Assembly: GCA_013316825.1 (NCBI GenBank)
Contig: WSLY01000011.1
Span: forward strand, 1-64,000
Source: Lachnospiraceae bacterium
GTDB lineage: Bacteria > Bacillota > Clostridia > Lachnospirales > Lachnospiraceae
Length of the DNA: 64,000 bases
Direction of reading: 5' to 3'
Position 1 is the stretch's first letter, and every line of letters starts with the position of its first letter. The position numbers were made by a program, and so were the translations under genes. Positions 55,161 through 60,319 of the stretch are shown here, in pieces. The notes beneath the pieces were generated by a model that made no database searches, was not told the origin of the DNA, and saw nothing but the letters and a program-made list of their open reading frames with translations.

Positions 55161-56135
55161 TTAAATTCTACTAGTGACATTACTAGTGACACTTTTCTTT
55201 GCCATATCCTCCAGTGCCACCCGCTCTGTTGAGCTGGTCCATGTTGTACTAAAACGCCCTGCGCCGTTTCCCCTTATACCCCTGCTGTAAATGTTGTTAT
55301 ATTCCGGAAGGAACGAACGTAGCAGCATGGAAGCCCTCGAAAGGCGGAGCCTGCGCAGCGCCTTTTGCTCTACGCTCCTAACCTTTGCCTCACCGACTCC
55401 TGTGCATGCGCCAATTTCCCGATAGGTACGCCTGCTACAATACCTCTGCCGCAGGACAAAACCCTGTTCAGCCGGCAGCCTGTCTACCTGAACCCACAGT
55501 ATACGGGCAAGCTGTTCACGCTGCAGCCGTTCCAGCACATCTATTTCCAAATTATCGGCAGCAGGCAGCAGTTCTCCCAGCTCCCTATTATGGCTGCTGC
55601 CGGCAGCAGGCGCTTCTAGGCTCTCCGCCCTTTCCATGGCGGCAAACCTTTCCAGTTCCCTTACATGGCTTACGGGCACACCCATTCTTTTAGCTGCTTC
55701 CTCCCTTGTAGGCGCCCTGCCGGCACATAGAAGGAATGCATTGAAAAACTCTTTATACCCTATAAGCTCCTTTACCGCATAATCCGGCATGCTGGCGGTA
55801 TTGCCTGCCGCTTGTGCATATCGGGACAGGCGGCGCTTTATCAGGTATCCCGCATAGGTAATGAACTGGCACCCGCGCCCCGAATCGTACCCCTCTACGG
55901 CGTCATACAGGGCAAGAAAGCCTTCCTGTGTTATGATGTAAATGCGTAAAGTGCCTATATCTCCTTTCCCTTCCGGTTGGGCTGCATATAGGTGCGTAGT
56001 GTGTGTTACCGGTTTCCGGTAACCGCCCCGTGGGAAGGTGGTGCTTCTTACGGGGCTTTTTCTTTTGTTCCGGTTCTGCCCTGCGGAAGGTGGTGCTTCC
56101 TGCAGGATGCCTTGTCCTGACTGATTATTTTTCAT
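55161..56135 (-). CDS. Sigma-70-like factor of the integrative element (N-terminus doubtful)
   Basis: 324 residues. Region 2 is recognisable (ITQEGFLALYDAVEGYDSGRG), then a helix-turn-helix (APTREEAAKRMGVPVSHVRE), and region 4 (RTYREIGACTGVGEAKVRSV). The C-terminal NGAGRFSTTWTSSTERVAL resembles sigma-like proteins of Clostridia phages and conjugative elements. The first 75 residues do not look like sigma region 2.1 and carry repeated GGTGCTTCC DNA, so the true N-terminus may be lost. The final SVTSNVTSRI is encoded by the attachment repeat and host DNA. Confidence 0.65.
   Translation of the reverse strand: MKNNQSGQGILQEAPPSAGQNRNKRKSPVRSTTFPRGGYRKPVTHTTHLYAAQPEGKGDIGTLRIYIITQEGFLALYDAVEGYDSGRGCQFITYAGYLIKRRLSRYAQAAGNTASMPDYAVKELIGYKEFFNAFLLCAGRAPTREEAAKRMGVPVSHVRELERFAAMERAESLEAPAAGSSHNRELGELLPAADNLEIDVLERLQREQLARILWVQVDRLPAEQGFVLRQRYCSRRTYREIGACTGVGEAKVRSVEQKALRRLRLSRASMLLRSFLPEYNNIYSRGIRGNGAGRFSTTWTSSTERVALEDMAKKSVTSNVTSRI
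55170..55196 (+). repeat. Left attachment repeat (attL)
   Basis: 27-bp repeat built from ACTAGTGAC-ATT-ACTAGTGAC followed by ACTTTT. The same sequence with one change occurs at 59667-59693 in the same orientation. The two ACTAGTGAC units are probable recombinase core arms. Confidence 0.85.
56005..56023. repeat. Perfect hairpin inside the sigma-like ORF
   Basis: GTTACCGG-TTT-CCGGTAAC, a perfect 8-bp stem, lies inside the non-sigma-like N-terminal part of the sigma ORF. Nearby GGAAGGTGGTGCTTC occurs twice. These support a non-coding or rearranged origin for this stretch. Confidence 0.5.
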
Positions 56136-56304
56136 TCGTCATCAGGTACGAATGGACTGTTTACTACTTGCCGTTCCTCTCCTGCCTGCTTTGGCAGCAG
56201 CCTTATGGAATGTGGTGCTTCCAAGTAAGGCGCTTCTCCTTTCCCTTCCGCTTGTGCCGTCATGCACTGCTGCCGCCTGACCCTTTCTGTGCGGCGTCGC
56301 ACTA

Positions 56305-56517
56305 CTATTCGATGATTTCTGTTACGTCCACACCCAGAGCGGCGGCTATCTTTCCCAAAGTGGCAATTTTACAGCCACCTTGCTTCATAATGCGGCGGTA
56401 TGCCGCATAGCTGATACCTGCGGAACTGCAGAGGTCATAAGGATTCATGGATTTTCTTGCCATTGCAAGCTGAACTTTGTCCTGACTGATTTTTAGGTTA
56501 GACATTACTGTTGACAT
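56305..56517 (-). CDS. Small XRE-family (Cro-like) regulator
   Basis: 70 residues from the ATG at 56517 (MSTVMSNLKISQDKVQLAMA), behind AGAGAGGAAAACAA; the ORF-track extension crosses its own promoter. Single helix-turn-helix MNPYDLCSSAGISYAAYRRI. Divergent from the next XRE gene with shared operators, a phage-like cro/cI arrangement. Confidence 0.85.
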   Translation of the reverse strand: MSTVMSNLKISQDKVQLAMARKSMNPYDLCSSAGISYAAYRRIMKQGGCKIATLGKIAAALGVDVTEIIE

Positions 56518-56545
56518 TTGTTTTCCTCTCTTTCTAAGAAAATTA

Positions 56546-56574
56546 TTGACAGAACAATTTTGTTCTGATATACT
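56546..56574 (+). promoter_or_regulatory. Plus-strand promoter of XRE regulator 2
   Basis: Perfect -35 TTGACA (56546-56551), 17 bases, TATACT (56569-56574). Operator 1, AGAACAATTTTGTTCT (56551-56566), fills the spacer. Confidence 0.88.
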
Positions 56575-56630
56575 TATTTTACAGTACATTTTTGTTCTTG
56601 TCAATACCATTTTAGTACATTTTTGTTCTT
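56551..56630. promoter_or_regulatory. Three-copy operator array, AGAACA type
   Basis: Operator 1 is the palindrome AGAACAATTTTGTTCT (56551-56566). Operators 2 and 3 are identical 17-base sites AGTACATTTTTGTTCTT (56583-56599, 56614-56630), 31 bases apart, about three helical turns. They cover both divergent promoters, so either XRE product could switch between them. Confidence 0.8.
56576..56604 (-). promoter_or_regulatory. Minus-strand promoter of the small XRE regulator
   Basis: TTGACA (56599-56604), 17 bases, TAAAAT (56576-56581), back-to-back with the plus-strand promoter. Operator 2 fills its spacer. Confidence 0.85.
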
Positions 56631-56679
56631 TATATTTTCGTTTAATTATGCTATGCTACATTTACGGAGGCTTAGCATA

Positions 56680-57090
56680 ATGACAGTTGGTGAAAAAATT
56701 AAAGAACTACGGATACAAAAGGGTATGACACAAAAAGAGCTAGGTAAAAAGTGCGGTTTTGCTGATTCTGCTATAAGGCGTTATGAGTTGGGCAATGCCA
56801 ATCCCAAGCTTGAAACCATTCAAAAGATATCCAATGCTTTAGAAGTTCCCATATGGACACTTTTAGGTATATCAAAGCAGGAAGCCGTACTGGCTTACGA
56901 AAATGATTATTTCAACAAAACCGAATACGAAACTTCTGAATTATCACCAATGATAAAAAACAATATAATTCAAGAAGCCCGATTCAACAAACTAAAGAAC
57001 GCCTACAACTCGTTAAATGATTCAGGACAGCAGGAAGCAATAAAGCGAGTAAAGGAACTAACTGAAATCAGGCGTTACACTGAAAAATAG
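56680..57090 (+). CDS. XRE-family repressor 2
   Basis: 136 residues from the ATG at 56680 (MTVGEKIKELRIQKGMTQKE) after ACGGAGG; the 19-residue ORF-track extension has no site. Helix-turn-helix in residues 1-60 (GKKCGFADSAIRRYELGNAN), then a C-terminal region with LNDSGQQEAIKRVKELTEI, an end motif shared with repressor 3. AT-rich. Likely binds the AGAACA array that covers its own promoter. Confidence 0.9.
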   Translation: MTVGEKIKELRIQKGMTQKELGKKCGFADSAIRRYELGNANPKLETIQKISNALEVPIWTLLGISKQEAVLAYENDYFNKTEYETSELSPMIKNNIIQEARFNKLKNAYNSLNDSGQQEAIKRVKELTEIRRYTEK

Positions 57091-57124
57091 CACCATGACA
57101 ATGTACTGTTGCCATTTGATTACC
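57091..57124 (+). repeat. Possible remnant of a third Hol-Tox promoter
   Basis: CACCATGACAATGTACTG...TTTGATTACC follows the XRE 2 stop. CACCATGACAAT and the end GATTACC match the promoter region of toxin module 2 (57999-58025) and partly module 1, but no toxin ORF follows. Confidence 0.5.
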
Positions 57125-57142
57125 TTGTTTTCTTTTTTTGTC

Positions 57143-57171
57143 TTGACAGATGAAAAATCATCTGTTACAAT
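57143..57171 (+). promoter_or_regulatory. Promoter of XRE regulator 3
   Basis: TTGACA (57143-57148), 17 bases, TACAAT (57166-57171). The first AGATGA-type operator overlaps the -35 and spacer. Confidence 0.88.
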
Positions 57172-57228
57172 ATATACTATCAGATGACTTTTTATCTGTC
57201 AAGGTTTTTTTAGATGATTTTTTATCTT
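57147..57228 (+). promoter_or_regulatory. Three-copy operator array, AGATGA type
   Basis: Sites CAGATGAAAAATCATCTG (57147-57164, perfect dyad), CAGATGACTTTTTATCTG (57181-57198) and TAGATGATTTTTTATCTT (57211-57228). They cover the promoter, transcription start and leader of regulator 3, implying autorepression. The sequence differs from the AGAACA array, so the two XRE proteins have separate specificities. Confidence 0.85.
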
Positions 57229-57274
57229 CTCTATGTTATAGTGTAGTAAGTAAGTAAGCAACAGGAGGCACACT

Positions 57275-57679
57275 ATGACAGCAGGCGAACGGATAAAAGC
57301 AGCACGAAAAAAAAATAATCTTACGCAAAAAGCACTTGGTGAAAAATGCAATATGCCAGATTCTCAAATAAGGCAATATGAACTTGGTATGGTAACTCCT
57401 AAGCTAGATACCTTACGCCGAATAGCTACCGCCTTAAATATTCCTATTAGTGACTTAATTGGCGATTGGAACGATTATTCTTATGATGAACTTAAAAAAG
57501 ATTCTATGAGAAATACTGTCCAACTTGATGAATTAACCGAATGTATAAGAAAAGGTCGAATAGATACAATAAATAGTTTTCTAGACTTGATGAATGATGA
57601 AGGTCAAAAAAAAGCCGTAGAACAAGTAGAGTTGCTTACCAAAATACCAGAGTTTCAAAAAGAAAATCCATATCAATAA
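57275..57679 (+). CDS. XRE-family repressor 3
   Basis: 134 residues, MTAGERIKAARKKNNLTQKA, start after AACAGGAGGCACACT. Helix-turn-helix LGEKCNMPDSQIRQYELGMV, C-terminal LMNDEGQKKAVEQVELLTKI. Paralogous to repressor 2 with the same domain plan. Probably binds the AGATGA array in its own promoter. Followed directly by the toxin modules. Confidence 0.9.
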   Translation: MTAGERIKAARKKNNLTQKALGEKCNMPDSQIRQYELGMVTPKLDTLRRIATALNIPISDLIGDWNDYSYDELKKDSMRNTVQLDELTECIRKGRIDTINSFLDLMNDEGQKKAVEQVELLTKIPEFQKENPYQ

Positions 57680-57781
57680 TTTTGTGACTTTCATTAAACC
57701 ATGACAATATAATATACTTACCAAGGAGCCGGAGGGGCGACACATTCCAGCCACCTACTACATAGAAAGGAGCTGGTGCCG

Positions 57782-57868
57782 GTGATAACATGGATAGACC
57801 TTTTTACATTTATCATCATGCTTTGTGCTGTTATAACCCTTGTCAGAAATGATAAGCATAAAAAATAG
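57782..57868 (+). CDS. Hol-Tox-type hydrophobic toxin peptide 1
   Basis: 28 residues, GTG start at 57782 after AAAGGAG. Peptide MITWIDLFTF then IIMLCAVITLVRNDKHKK: one membrane helix with a basic tail, matching the putative holin-like toxin (Hol-Tox) family of Bacillota. Below the ORF-track limit. Predicted membrane-active toxin kept silent by antisense RNA 1. Confidence 0.8.
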   Translation: MITWIDLFTFIIMLCAVITLVRNDKHKK

Positions 57869-57900
57869 CGCCCTCTCCCTGACAAGGTAGGCGCTATTTT
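57862..57900. terminator. Bidirectional terminator of toxin module 1
   Basis: Perfect 11-bp stem AAAATAGCGCC / GGCGCTATTTT overlapping the toxin stop. The A-rich left and T-rich right sides give a U tract in both directions, so it can end both the toxin mRNA and the antisense RNA. Confidence 0.85.
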
Positions 57901-57955
57901 GTAGTACTGACTTGCCGGGGTGGCTGGGACGAATCCAGCTTCCGGCTCCCTTGTT
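57862..57955 (-). ncRNA. Predicted antisense antitoxin RNA 1
   Basis: About 94 nt, from the promoter at 57962-57990 to the shared terminator. Complementary to the 3' end of the toxin 1 mRNA, including the stop codon and terminator stem. Its 5' end also resembles the toxin mRNA 5' end. Confidence 0.7.
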
Positions 57956-57961
57956 AAGTAT

Positions 57962-57990
57962 ATTATAGGTCACACACCGTCAAAAGTCAA
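57962..57990 (-). promoter_or_regulatory. Antisense promoter 1
   Basis: TTGACT (57985-57990), 17 bases, TATAAT (57962-57967): much stronger than the facing toxin promoter, as expected for an antitoxin RNA. Confidence 0.85.
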
Positions 57991-58085
57991 ACAAAACCGC
58001 ACCATGACAATATGATATGATTACCAGGGGAGCCGAAGGGGCGATATGCCAGCAGCCGGACGTTTAAGGAAGGGAGCTGGTGCCA

Positions 58086-58175
58086 ATGGTTACATACAGC
58101 GATTTATTCACTTTTGTAATTATGCTTTGCGCGGTTATAACTCTTGTTTTAACTCTAAAGAAACGCAAAAAATAA
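58086..58175 (+). CDS. Hol-Tox-type hydrophobic toxin peptide 2
   Basis: 29 residues, ATG at 58086 behind AAGGGAGCTGGTGCCA. Peptide MVTYSDLFTF then VIMLCAVITLVLTLKKRKK: the same LFTF-IMLCAVITLV core as peptide 1 with a lysine tail, the classic Hol-Tox pattern. Tandem duplicate of module 1 with diverged ends. Confidence 0.82.
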   Translation: MVTYSDLFTFVIMLCAVITLVLTLKKRKK

Positions 58176-58212
58176 GCGCCCTCGCTCTGACAAAGTAAGG
58201 CGCTTATTTTTT
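58167..58212. terminator. Bidirectional terminator of toxin module 2
   Basis: Perfect 14-bp stem AAAAAATAAGCGCC / GGCGCTTATTTTTT, overlapping the toxin 2 stop and with U tracts in both directions. Confidence 0.88.
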
Positions 58213-58264
58213 TAGCTATACTCTGCCGGCGGCTAGGTGTATTCTAGCTTTCGGCTCTCTTGTT
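58167..58264 (-). ncRNA. Predicted antisense antitoxin RNA 2
   Basis: About 98 nt from the consensus promoter at 58271-58299 to the shared terminator; overlaps the 3' end of toxin 2 mRNA. Its 5' end (TTAACAAGAGAGCCG) matches the plan of antisense RNA 1. Confidence 0.72.
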
Positions 58265-58270
58265 AAGCAT

Positions 58271-58299
58271 ATTATAGCAGTACGGCGGTTTATTGTCAA
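58271..58299 (-). promoter_or_regulatory. Antisense promoter 2
   Basis: Perfect consensus on the minus strand: TTGACA (58294-58299), 17 bases, TATAAT (58271-58276). Confidence 0.9.
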
Positions 58300-58462
58300 T
58301 AAAATACTGCGGCTCCCGCGCCAACGGGAACCGCACCGATAGGACTATACAGGCACTTGCAGCCGGTATATATGCCACCTCACAGGCATATTATACCATT
58401 CCTGCACCTGTTTTGTACAGGTGTATTTTTTATACCCTTCTTGCAGATAGGAGCGTGATAGA

Positions 58463-59635
58463 ATGCCACTAACCCAATGCCCCGAGTGTGCCGGCAAAAT
58501 AGGCAGCAGGGCTTTCCTATGCCCGCATTGCGGCTTTCCCCTGCTGCCTGCTGCCAGCAAGTATACAGGCAGGCAGTCAAGGAAGCGCCGCCCCAACGGG
58601 TCCGGTACAGTAGTAAAAATGTCCGGCAGGCGTAAAAACCCGTACCAGGTACGCGTAAATACCCATATCAATGAGGACGGCTACCCTGTTTATGACGTGC
58701 TTGCAAGCTATCCGGACAGGGTAAGCGCAGAGATTGCCCTTGCGGAATACAACAAGGCGCCATATAACCCACAGGACAGAAAGAAGCTGTTCAGCGAGGT
58801 ATTTGCTTCATGGTATCTCTGGAAGTACAAGGAACCCATCACGGCAGCAGGCAAAAAGACCAGCTCCCAATACTGTACCGTGTCAGCATACAGGAAATGC
58901 CCCACCCTCCACAATATGCCCATGTGGGACATACGCGCGGTTGACCTGCAGGCACTTCTTGACAATCAGGAGCTTTCACATGCCATGCTGGAGCATATGC
59001 GGAACCTGTTTAGGCAGATGTACAAATACGCCATACAATTCGAGCTGGTGCCGAAAGACTATTCGCAGTATGTGACGATAAGCAAGGCTGATGATGACGT
59101 GCATGGCGTCCCATTTACGCCTGATGAACTGCGGGCACTATGGGCGCACAGGGAAATCCCATTTGTAGATACCGTCCTGATATACTGCTACTCCGGTTTC
59201 CGGATTAACGAGCTTGCAGGCATGCCGCTTGATGATATCGACCTTATAGGGCGCACCTTCACGGGCGGGCTGAAAAACCGCTACAGCCGTAACAGGACTG
59301 TCCCTATCCATTCCGCCATCTATGACATGGTATGCCGCAGGTATAACCGGCAGTTCCCGAGCCTCATATACCACACAGCAACGGACAGCATAACCGAGCC
59401 GCGCTACAGGGAATACTTTAACAGCGCCCTGCTCTCCTGCGGTATCACTACAGGGCATACGCCCCACGACTGCAGGCACACCTTCAATGTACTGCTTGAC
59501 CGTGCCGGCGTTGAAAGAACCGTCCGCTATAAACTCATGGGGCATAAGGGACAGGACATCAACGAAAATGTATATACACACAAGGATTTAGACCAGCTCA
59601 GGGCAGCAGTCGAAGCGATAAAGGCAGGGGCATAA
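58463..59635 (+). CDS. int: Tyrosine recombinase (integrase) with N-terminal zinc ribbon
   Basis: 390 residues. Residues 1-25 are a zinc ribbon (CPECAGKIGSRAFLCPHC). An AP2-like arm-binding segment (PYQVRVNTHINEDGYPVYDV), core-binding domain, and catalytic domain follow. The catalytic set is complete: Arg in YSGFRINELAG, Lys in GGLKNRYSRNR, HDCRHTF, GHKGQD and Tyr in ENVYTHKD. The gene ends 31 bases from attR, the usual place for an integrase. No excisionase is recognised; one of the XRE proteins could serve. Confidence 0.95.
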   Translation: MPLTQCPECAGKIGSRAFLCPHCGFPLLPAASKYTGRQSRKRRPNGSGTVVKMSGRRKNPYQVRVNTHINEDGYPVYDVLASYPDRVSAEIALAEYNKAPYNPQDRKKLFSEVFASWYLWKYKEPITAAGKKTSSQYCTVSAYRKCPTLHNMPMWDIRAVDLQALLDNQELSHAMLEHMRNLFRQMYKYAIQFELVPKDYSQYVTISKADDDVHGVPFTPDELRALWAHREIPFVDTVLIYCYSGFRINELAGMPLDDIDLIGRTFTGGLKNRYSRNRTVPIHSAIYDMVCRRYNRQFPSLIYHTATDSITEPRYREYFNSALLSCGITTGHTPHDCRHTFNVLLDRAGVERTVRYKLMGHKGQDINENVYTHKDLDQLRAAVEAIKAGA

Positions 59636-59666
59636 CGCAGGCTAATGCGCTGTACCCCTGTTTTTT

Positions 59667-59693
59667 ACTAGTGACATTACTAGTGGCACTTTT
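59667..59693 (+). repeat. Right attachment repeat (attR)
   Basis: Matches the left repeat at 26 of 27 positions (second unit ACTAGTGGC instead of ACTAGTGAC). Together with the adjacent integrase it marks the right end of the element. Confidence 0.85.
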
Positions 59694-59736
59694 TCTCAAG
59701 AATGCCGTATTTACTGAATTTCCAGCGATTTTCGGT

Positions 59737-59752
59737 TTAACTGATTCTTAAA
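59737..59752 (-). promoter_or_regulatory. Second copy of the response-regulator box pair
   Basis: TTAACTGATTCTTAAA is identical over 16 bases to 55046-55061 on the other side of the element. The surrounding CTCAAAAA and GAAAA...AAAGCCC stretches also align, so an older duplication of the promoter region is likely. No good -10 follows in this copy. Confidence 0.6.
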
Positions 59753-59866
59753 CAGCCCTGTTTTTGAGGGTTTTCTTTTTTGCGGGCTTTTCAAAATTTT
59801 CTTTTTAGAGAAATTATGATAATATGCAGACCCCATGAAAACTCATCTGCAGCATAAGCGTCCCCC

Positions 59867-60226
59867 TCATTCCAGTTCCCCGACAATCTGCCTCAGCTTG
59901 TCAATCTGCTCCGCCGAAAGCTTTTTCCTGCCAAGCAGCGCTGCAAACAATTTGTCGGCACAACCGTCGTAAATCTTATTTATCAATTCATTCGTCTCCG
60001 CCTCCTGCACCTGCTCCTTCGGTATCAGCGCATGGCACATAAAATTCGGTTCGGAGCGCGCAATCGCACCCTTTTTGATACATCTCTTAATCAGCGTATA
60101 CGTTGTGTTTATATTCCAACCCGTTTCCTCTCCCAAAACGCCCGCTATATACTTGGCTGTACAATCCCCCTCCCGCCAGAGCACACCCATCACTTTAAGC
60201 TCTGCGTCAAACAATTTGATATCCAT
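59867..60226 (-). CDS. BlaI/MecI/CopY-family repressor
   Basis: 119 residues: winged helix (MDIKLFDAELKVMGVLWREG, NINTTYTLIKRCIKKGAIAR) and C-terminal dimer region ending LRQIVGELE. No BlaR1-type partner is next to it. A very long palindrome containing the MecI-like half-sites GTAGTA/TACTAC covers its promoter, so it is almost certainly autoregulated. What relieves repression is unknown. Confidence 0.92.
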   Translation of the reverse strand: MDIKLFDAELKVMGVLWREGDCTAKYIAGVLGEETGWNINTTYTLIKRCIKKGAIARSEPNFMCHALIPKEQVQEAETNELINKIYDGCADKLFAALLGRKKLSAEQIDKLRQIVGELE

Positions 60227-60259
60227 CCGTTTCTTCTCCTCCTCTTTTCTCTAAAACAC

Positions 60260-60307
60260 ATAAGACTGCGGTAGTATATTTGTGCCTGTATACTACCGCA
60301 GTCTTAT
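60260..60307. promoter_or_regulatory. 19-bp-arm palindromic operator, also a possible terminator
   Basis: Arms ATAAGACTGCGGTAGTATA and its exact complement TATACTACCGCAGTCTTAT, with a 10-base centre. Contains the TACTAC half-site known for MecI/BlaI. It follows the acetyltransferase stop by 13 bases and so could also form a terminator hairpin for that gene. Confidence 0.8.
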
Positions 60308-60318
60308 ATGCTTGTCAA
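60290..60318 (-). promoter_or_regulatory. Promoter of the BlaI-type gene
   Basis: TTGACA (60313-60318), 17 bases, TAGTAT (60290-60295) on the minus strand. The -10 lies inside the palindrome arm. Confidence 0.82.
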
Positions 60319-60319
60319 T

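Larger units (their letters stand above)
57708..57900 (+). ncRNA. Toxin module 1 sense transcript region
   Basis: Probable mRNA from a promoter with TATAAT at 57708-57713 (weak -35, GTGACT with 18-base spacer) to the terminator at 57862-57900. In the 60-nt leader CCAGC pairs with GCTGG next to the AAAGGAG ribosome site, which could hide it. The leader start also matches, in inverted orientation, the start of the antisense RNA (ATATACTTAMCAAGGGAGCCGG). Confidence 0.55.
58011..58212 (+). ncRNA. Toxin module 2 sense transcript region
   Basis: Probable mRNA from TATGAT (58011-58016, no clear -35) to the terminator at 58167-58212. The leader again has CCAGC pairing with GCTGG beside the AAGGGAG ribosome site. 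Confidence 0.5.
55170..59693. mobile_element. 4.5-kb integrative element
   Basis: Bounded by direct repeats, contains an intact tyrosine recombinase next to the right end, a sigma-like gene at the left end, three XRE regulators and two small toxin modules. No replication, capsid or conjugation genes are present, so it is a minimal or reduced element, possibly a phage or conjugative-element satellite. It separates the FtsX-type ABC operon from the BlaI-acetyltransferase-kinase-regulator genes. Base composition varies inside: the XRE part is AT-rich and the int and sigma genes are GC-richer. Confidence 0.82.

Noticed and set aside
56623-56679. N-terminal extension of XRE repressor 2 in the ORF track
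   Set aside because: The extension covers operator 3 and has no ribosome site; the ATG at 56680 follows ACGGAGG and starts the standard XRE fold.
57758-57973. 71-residue minus-strand ORF across toxin module 1
   Set aside because: It overlaps the antisense RNA promoter and terminator; the hydrophobic plus-strand peptide with a ribosome site explains the region better.
55161-59693. Complete prophage or Tn916-type conjugative element
   Set aside because: No capsid, terminase, relaxase or type IV secretion genes; only regulation, toxin and integration functions are present.
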